The notes under the pieces were generated by a model, which saw only the letters and a list, made by a program, of their open reading frames with translations, was not told where the DNA came from and ran no database searches. Shown here piece by piece: positions 59,844 to 64,000 of a stretch of DNA of 64,000 bases (the first letter of the stretch is position 1; each line of letters opens with the position of its first letter). The position numbers were made by a program, and so were the translations under genes. Source of the stretch: Brienomyrus brachyistius. Taxonomy: Eukaryota > Chordata > Actinopteri > Osteoglossiformes > Mormyridae. The stretch is from positions 186,001 through 250,000 of the forward strand of contig NW_026042437.1 of assembly GCF_023856365.1 (NCBI RefSeq), read 5' to 3'.

Positions 59844-61329
59844 TTCATCCACTTTCTTGTTTGGTACACAGTCATTTGATGGATGTGTAAGATCATTACC
59901 AGACCGTCTGCTGCAAACTCTACAGTTAATGAATGGCTGCAAAAACACACAGACACACAAAAACAGTATTTAAAGAGTGGTGGGCAATAAATACAGTGAG
60001 AGAAGGTGTAGTAAAGATATATCTAATGATTTAAGGCAGAGCTGCTGGAGTGCAGGGTTTAATGACACAGAACAATTTTAGAGGAAAGAGCTTCCAAAGC
60101 AGGGTCACCATAAGGCTATATTATACAAAGCAAGTTCATCTAAAAGTATGAACAACAAATCCCGTTTAACTGAACACTGCTCTGTATTAAAATACTGTCC
60201 TCCGATCAAGCTAAGTGGTCCTGTAGTTCACTATTTAAAGAGGTAAATTTAAAGGGTAATTCACACTGCACATCTACCCTGCTCTGACCAGGTTTAATTA
60301 CTGGCTTTCTAATTAAAACAAGAGTTAAGTCCTGCCCTTTCACCACAAAACACCACACTGCCATTTAAGGCTGATTTCAACAATGAGTTTTAGTTAACCT
60401 GGCTCGATTGAGTTAACTCTGGGTATGTAAAACCCGCTTTGTAGTACAGCCCACAGGTCTTTAAATAAGGCCAGCTAGGGTTCATAGCTCGAAGCATAAT
60501 CTACAGGTCACCCCTCAGATGATTAGCATTTGCTTCTGCCTGGTAATCCAGCCTTTAAGCCTGTAAACCTACTAAAATTTGAGAATAAGGTGAAGGAACT
60601 GGCTCTTTGAGGCCACCTATGTATTTGTTACTTTATTGTTGGCTAACTTTCCCCCGCAGGGCATCAAAAAAGTTAACATGAACCTAAATTAATTTGCTAA
60701 CTGATATGTCCAATGCTCACAGTCACAGTGACTCTTTACTTACCCTCTTGTCCATGAAAATACAGTCAGCCCGATGGTCTGTTGCAGTTGACTTTGGACA
60801 TTTTGTTGCTCTCAAGAGAATCTCAATGTCAATGTATTCACTGCTGATCTAAATCACATAAACACGTTATATACAAAATTGCCTACAACTGTTTTAAAGG
60901 CAATATAACAAACAATAATCACCCAAAAAATGGCAAACTGTCACAGACTTGACTGCAGCAGATTCAGAGAGAAACTGTGAGAAGGTAAAATTGACCAGGG
61001 CTGAGATATACAACCATCACTTTCATTGTGAAGAGACATTAAGCATCATATGCATTGAAATTAAAACATCAAAATCAATGTGATACTCATTAGTTCAGCT
61101 TGCAGATGATGAAAGTTTCACACTTTTGTAAACACTTTCTCAGCAGTTACCTTCGGACGGCCCTGGATGTTATAGAAATTCATGTGCTGACGGGTTCCTT
61201 GATGAGCATTTTCGACTGCGAGTTTAATGGCCGTCTTGTGAGTGCAGGGAGACTGTGGTAATCTTGCTGGGCCTCTGTGGAGATAAGCAGAGCTCCATAA
61301 GCCAAAACCAGAAGCAGCAGGCGGGTCAT
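59844..61329 (-). CDS. rarres2: Chemerin-like gene, copy C, exons 1-3
   Basis: Exons 61329-61151, 60848-60744 and 59936-59844, with the same splice borders and the same exon 1 frame change as copy B. No coding difference from copy B was noticed in these three exons. Intron differences are single bases, such as 59709 (T here, A at 30363 in copy B). The matching terminal candidate is 57254-56955. Confidence 0.6.
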
Positions 61330-64000
61330 CTTCCTCTCAGCTTTGAAGGGAGAAGCAGGACTGAGGACACTGATCTGTGGTCCCCTTATCCAGCACGTCC
61401 AGGGGCGTGTCCTTCACTCGAAACAAACAGACCTTTGAACAACATTGGAAAACTCTTCAGGATGAATTGAGGCAGGTGGTCAAGTGGGTTTATTGTTATT
61501 TCAGCAATATACACAGTACACAGTGAAAGGAAACATTGTTCCTCCTGGACCACGGTGCAACACAAAGAAGAAAAACAGAAACAACACAAGATGACACAAG
61601 TGCGGGCAAGATAGAACTATACAGAGTGAAAGGAGCACAAACAGAGGGAGAAAGTGCAAGATAAACACAAGAGCAACAATACAATACTACAGGACAAGAC
61701 AGCGCAGTCAAGAACACAGAGTGCAGCCAGAGCTAACCTGAATAGGGGCATCAAGGTTGCCAGGCAGGCAGAGAAACAGAAAATAGAGGTCTACTTCACA
61801 TACAACAACCCACAGTGGGTGTGGCAGGGAATACAACACATTACAAACTTCAAAGGCAACAACACCGTCACTGTTAACAGCAACGCCCTTTTAGCAAAGG
61901 AGCTAAACAGCTTCTTTGCTCGTCTGGAGGAACACAGAGCAGACATAGCCACACTGCCCCCTCCCCCAATCTCCAGCACTCACAGACTCCCTCTGCAGGA
62001 ACACCACGCGAGAAGGCACATTGCATCTCTAGGTGTGTGGAGTTTAAGACAAGGCAAGTGATGCTACGATAATATAATTCCTTGGTAAGACCCCACCTAG
62101 AATATTGTGTGCGGGTTTGGTTACCATACCTTAAGAAGGACATTGCTGCCTTGGAAAAGGTGCAACGTAGGGCAACGAGAATGATTCCTGGTCTTAGAGG
62201 AATGTCTAATGAGGAGAGGTTAGCTGAGCTGAATCTGTTTAGCCTCGAGCAAAGGAGACTAAGGGGGGACATAATCCAGGTGTTTAAGATTCTAACAGGT
62301 CTGGATGCTGTTCAGCCAAATGGCTATTTCAATGTTAGTTTAAATACCAGAACTCGTGGCCATAAGTGGAAATTAGCTGGAGAACATTTTAAAACGAATT
62401 TGATGAAGCATTTCTGTACACAGCGTGTAGTTAGAGTATGGAATAGTCTTCCTGTTATTGTAACACAAGCTAAAACCCTGGGTTCTTTTAAATCAGAGCT
62501 AGATAAGATTTTTGAGCTATTAGCTAAGTTCTCCTCAAAGGAGCTTGATGGGCCGAATGGCCTCCTCTCATTTGTAAATCTCTTTGGTTCTTATGAGTCA
62601 GCTTACAGAGATGAGGTCCAGAAACTGATAGGTTGGAGTTCAGCAAACAATTTGGCACTAAACAGCACAAAGACAAAGGAATCACTGACTTCAGGAAGGA
62701 TGGAGGCGACACTGGCCTGCCTAGATGGATGGATGGATGTTTTTATTGACATTGTAAGTACAATGAGATTTAGTTTGGAACGCGCCAGCAGCTACACAGT
62801 ATATTTACAATTATATAGATTGTGAGGCATAAAATAAGGTGTGAGTAATATAACATAACGACATAATATAAGTAATCATTAATTAATCATTACAGATGGT
62901 ATGAGGTGTGAACCGCTAGGCTGCTATGGCATGTTTGGTATCAAACCGATGGAAAATCACTCCAGTTTCCAAATCTGGTCAGTGGTTACCACGAAAGTGA
63001 ATATATCAAAAGTTACACCAGCCTAACGAAAATCATCAATACAAGGGAAATCACTCTGGTCATAAATCTCAAAAGGACTGATACAGACCCCCTTCCGAAA
63101 GCCCGCCAAATGGATGGTCAGCCATTGGTCCAGGAGTCGAATTCCTGGTCACTCCTATTCACGAACTTTACACTATAAAACCTGGCACCTCAGAACAAAG
63201 CCAGGAGAGGAGAAACAGAAGGGAGGAGAAAACAAAAGACCATCAGCACGAAGAGAGGCAGAGAACATCAGCCCAAGAGAAGAGAAGCCCACAAGAAGCC
63301 CTCCTGAAGCCTATCAGTGAAGACCCAGCTGGACAGAGAACTGCAACCAAGCCCAAGCTTCACCAGGAGAGGGAATCAGAGGGGCTCCACTCCAACAACC
63401 GCTGCAAACACCGCGCCTCCCTGAGTGCCATCACCCATCAGCTCATCAGCCTCCGCAACCAACTGCCAAGACCCCCCCCCCCCCCCACTCTGCAACCAAG
63501 TAAACAAACTTCCTTTCATTTATAACAACCTAAACTCCTATTCACCTGCTATATTACTTTAGGACAGTATTTCCACAAATTGCTTGCTTTGCAGAACAGT
63601 ATTTTCCCTTTTAAGGTTACTCATTTTAAATCTGGTCATTGCATTTTCATGATTACATTGTTTGTGTCCACTCCGTTATTTCGTGTTTATTGTTTGTTAG
63701 GTGTAATGTCTGTCTTATGTTAGTTATAGGAATAAATGCATGTCTTTTACACAACTTCAGCCTCCGTTCATTGAGTGCTCACAAGAATCCCTGCCTGTGC
63801 GATCTACGCTCTGAAACCTCAAATTCGCCTGAAATATCGCGAGACTCTCTCTCATTGGCCGTGAGGGGAGCTTCGCTACCGATCGTTTACATTACCTGGT
63901 GACGCAGCTCGTTGGACAAGCCTTCTATTCTAACCCAGGTTATTACGTGATACTGGTTATTAATGAGTTCCATTTAAGTCACACATTAACAGACTCACGG
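61085..64000. repeat. Tandem unit 3, truncated by the window end
   Basis: This repeats 1-2914 with an offset of +61084. The offset becomes +61086 after the C-run near 63471-63486, which has 15 C here against 13 in units 1 and 2. It shows that the array continues past the window. Confidence 0.95.
61480..62784. mobile_element. LINE fragment nest, unit 3 copy
   Basis: Third copy of the nest: linker at 61721-62029, CR1 end at 62069-62589, RT thumb piece at 62590-62684. No rearrangement relative to units 1 and 2. Confidence 0.75.

Larger units (their letters stand above)
31739..61084. repeat. Tandem unit 2 of the ~30 kb direct repeat
   Basis: Positions 31739-35632 match 1-3894, and 40.4-61.08 kb match 12.2-31.74 kb of unit 1. 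Offsets are constant in long stretches: +31738 on the left, +28176 before the satellite, +29346 after it. The change from 28176 to 29346 is explained by extra satellite monomers. Confidence 0.95.

Overview
The window looks like ray-finned fish nuclear DNA. It is dominated by fish-type transposable elements: L2- and CR1-clade LINE pieces, a tRNA-headed SINE with an (ATGG)n tail, a Tc1/IS630-type DNA transposon, hAT fragments and a Ty3/gypsy remnant. The only recognisable host gene is a chemerin-like (rarres2-like) secreted protein gene on the minus strand. No prokaryotic features, CRISPR array or operon were seen.

Large-scale layout: the sequence is a tandem array of one long unit. Unit 1 is 1-31738, unit 2 is 31739-61084 and unit 3 (cut by the window end) is 61085-64000. 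Aligned parts are almost identical; I saw only scattered single-base changes and a C-run that is 13 in units 1 and 2 and 15 in unit 3. Each unit boundary as numbered here falls inside the chemerin-like gene, so gene copies run 31983->27609 (copy B) and 61329->56955 (copy C). Copy A shows only its first exon at 245-67.

Within a unit, left to right: exon 1 of the gene; a nest of LINE fragments (about 0.4-1.7 kb); 2 kb without a recognised gene, ending in a zinc-finger transposase fragment; AT-rich microsatellite; a short duplicated module (P) associated with tRNA-like sequences; a broken gypsy integrase end; a MITE half; a heat-shock-like promoter followed by a very basic ORF; a (TG)n/(TA)n microsatellite; a satellite array of about 220-270 bp monomers; an internally deleted Tc1-like transposon with 283-bp inverted repeats; a GC-rich proline-frame region; hAT remnants; then the remaining exons of the chemerin-like gene.

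The units differ in three main ways. Unit 1 carries an extra internal duplication: about 8 kb from the integrase end through a satellite array (4015-12243) is repeated at 16178-24723, with one breakpoint inside the Tc1-like inverted repeat. Unit 2 lacks that copy. Instead it has an internally deleted L2 LINE (35633-37263) at a site that is empty in unit 1, and a scrambled mosaic of short repeats with four tRNA-Glu-like sequences (37.3-40.8 kb). The satellite arrays differ in length by whole 8-monomer blocks (higher-order repeat). Together these features describe a rearranging tandem gene cluster rather than a set of cooperating genes. An assembly duplication cannot be excluded from the sequence alone.
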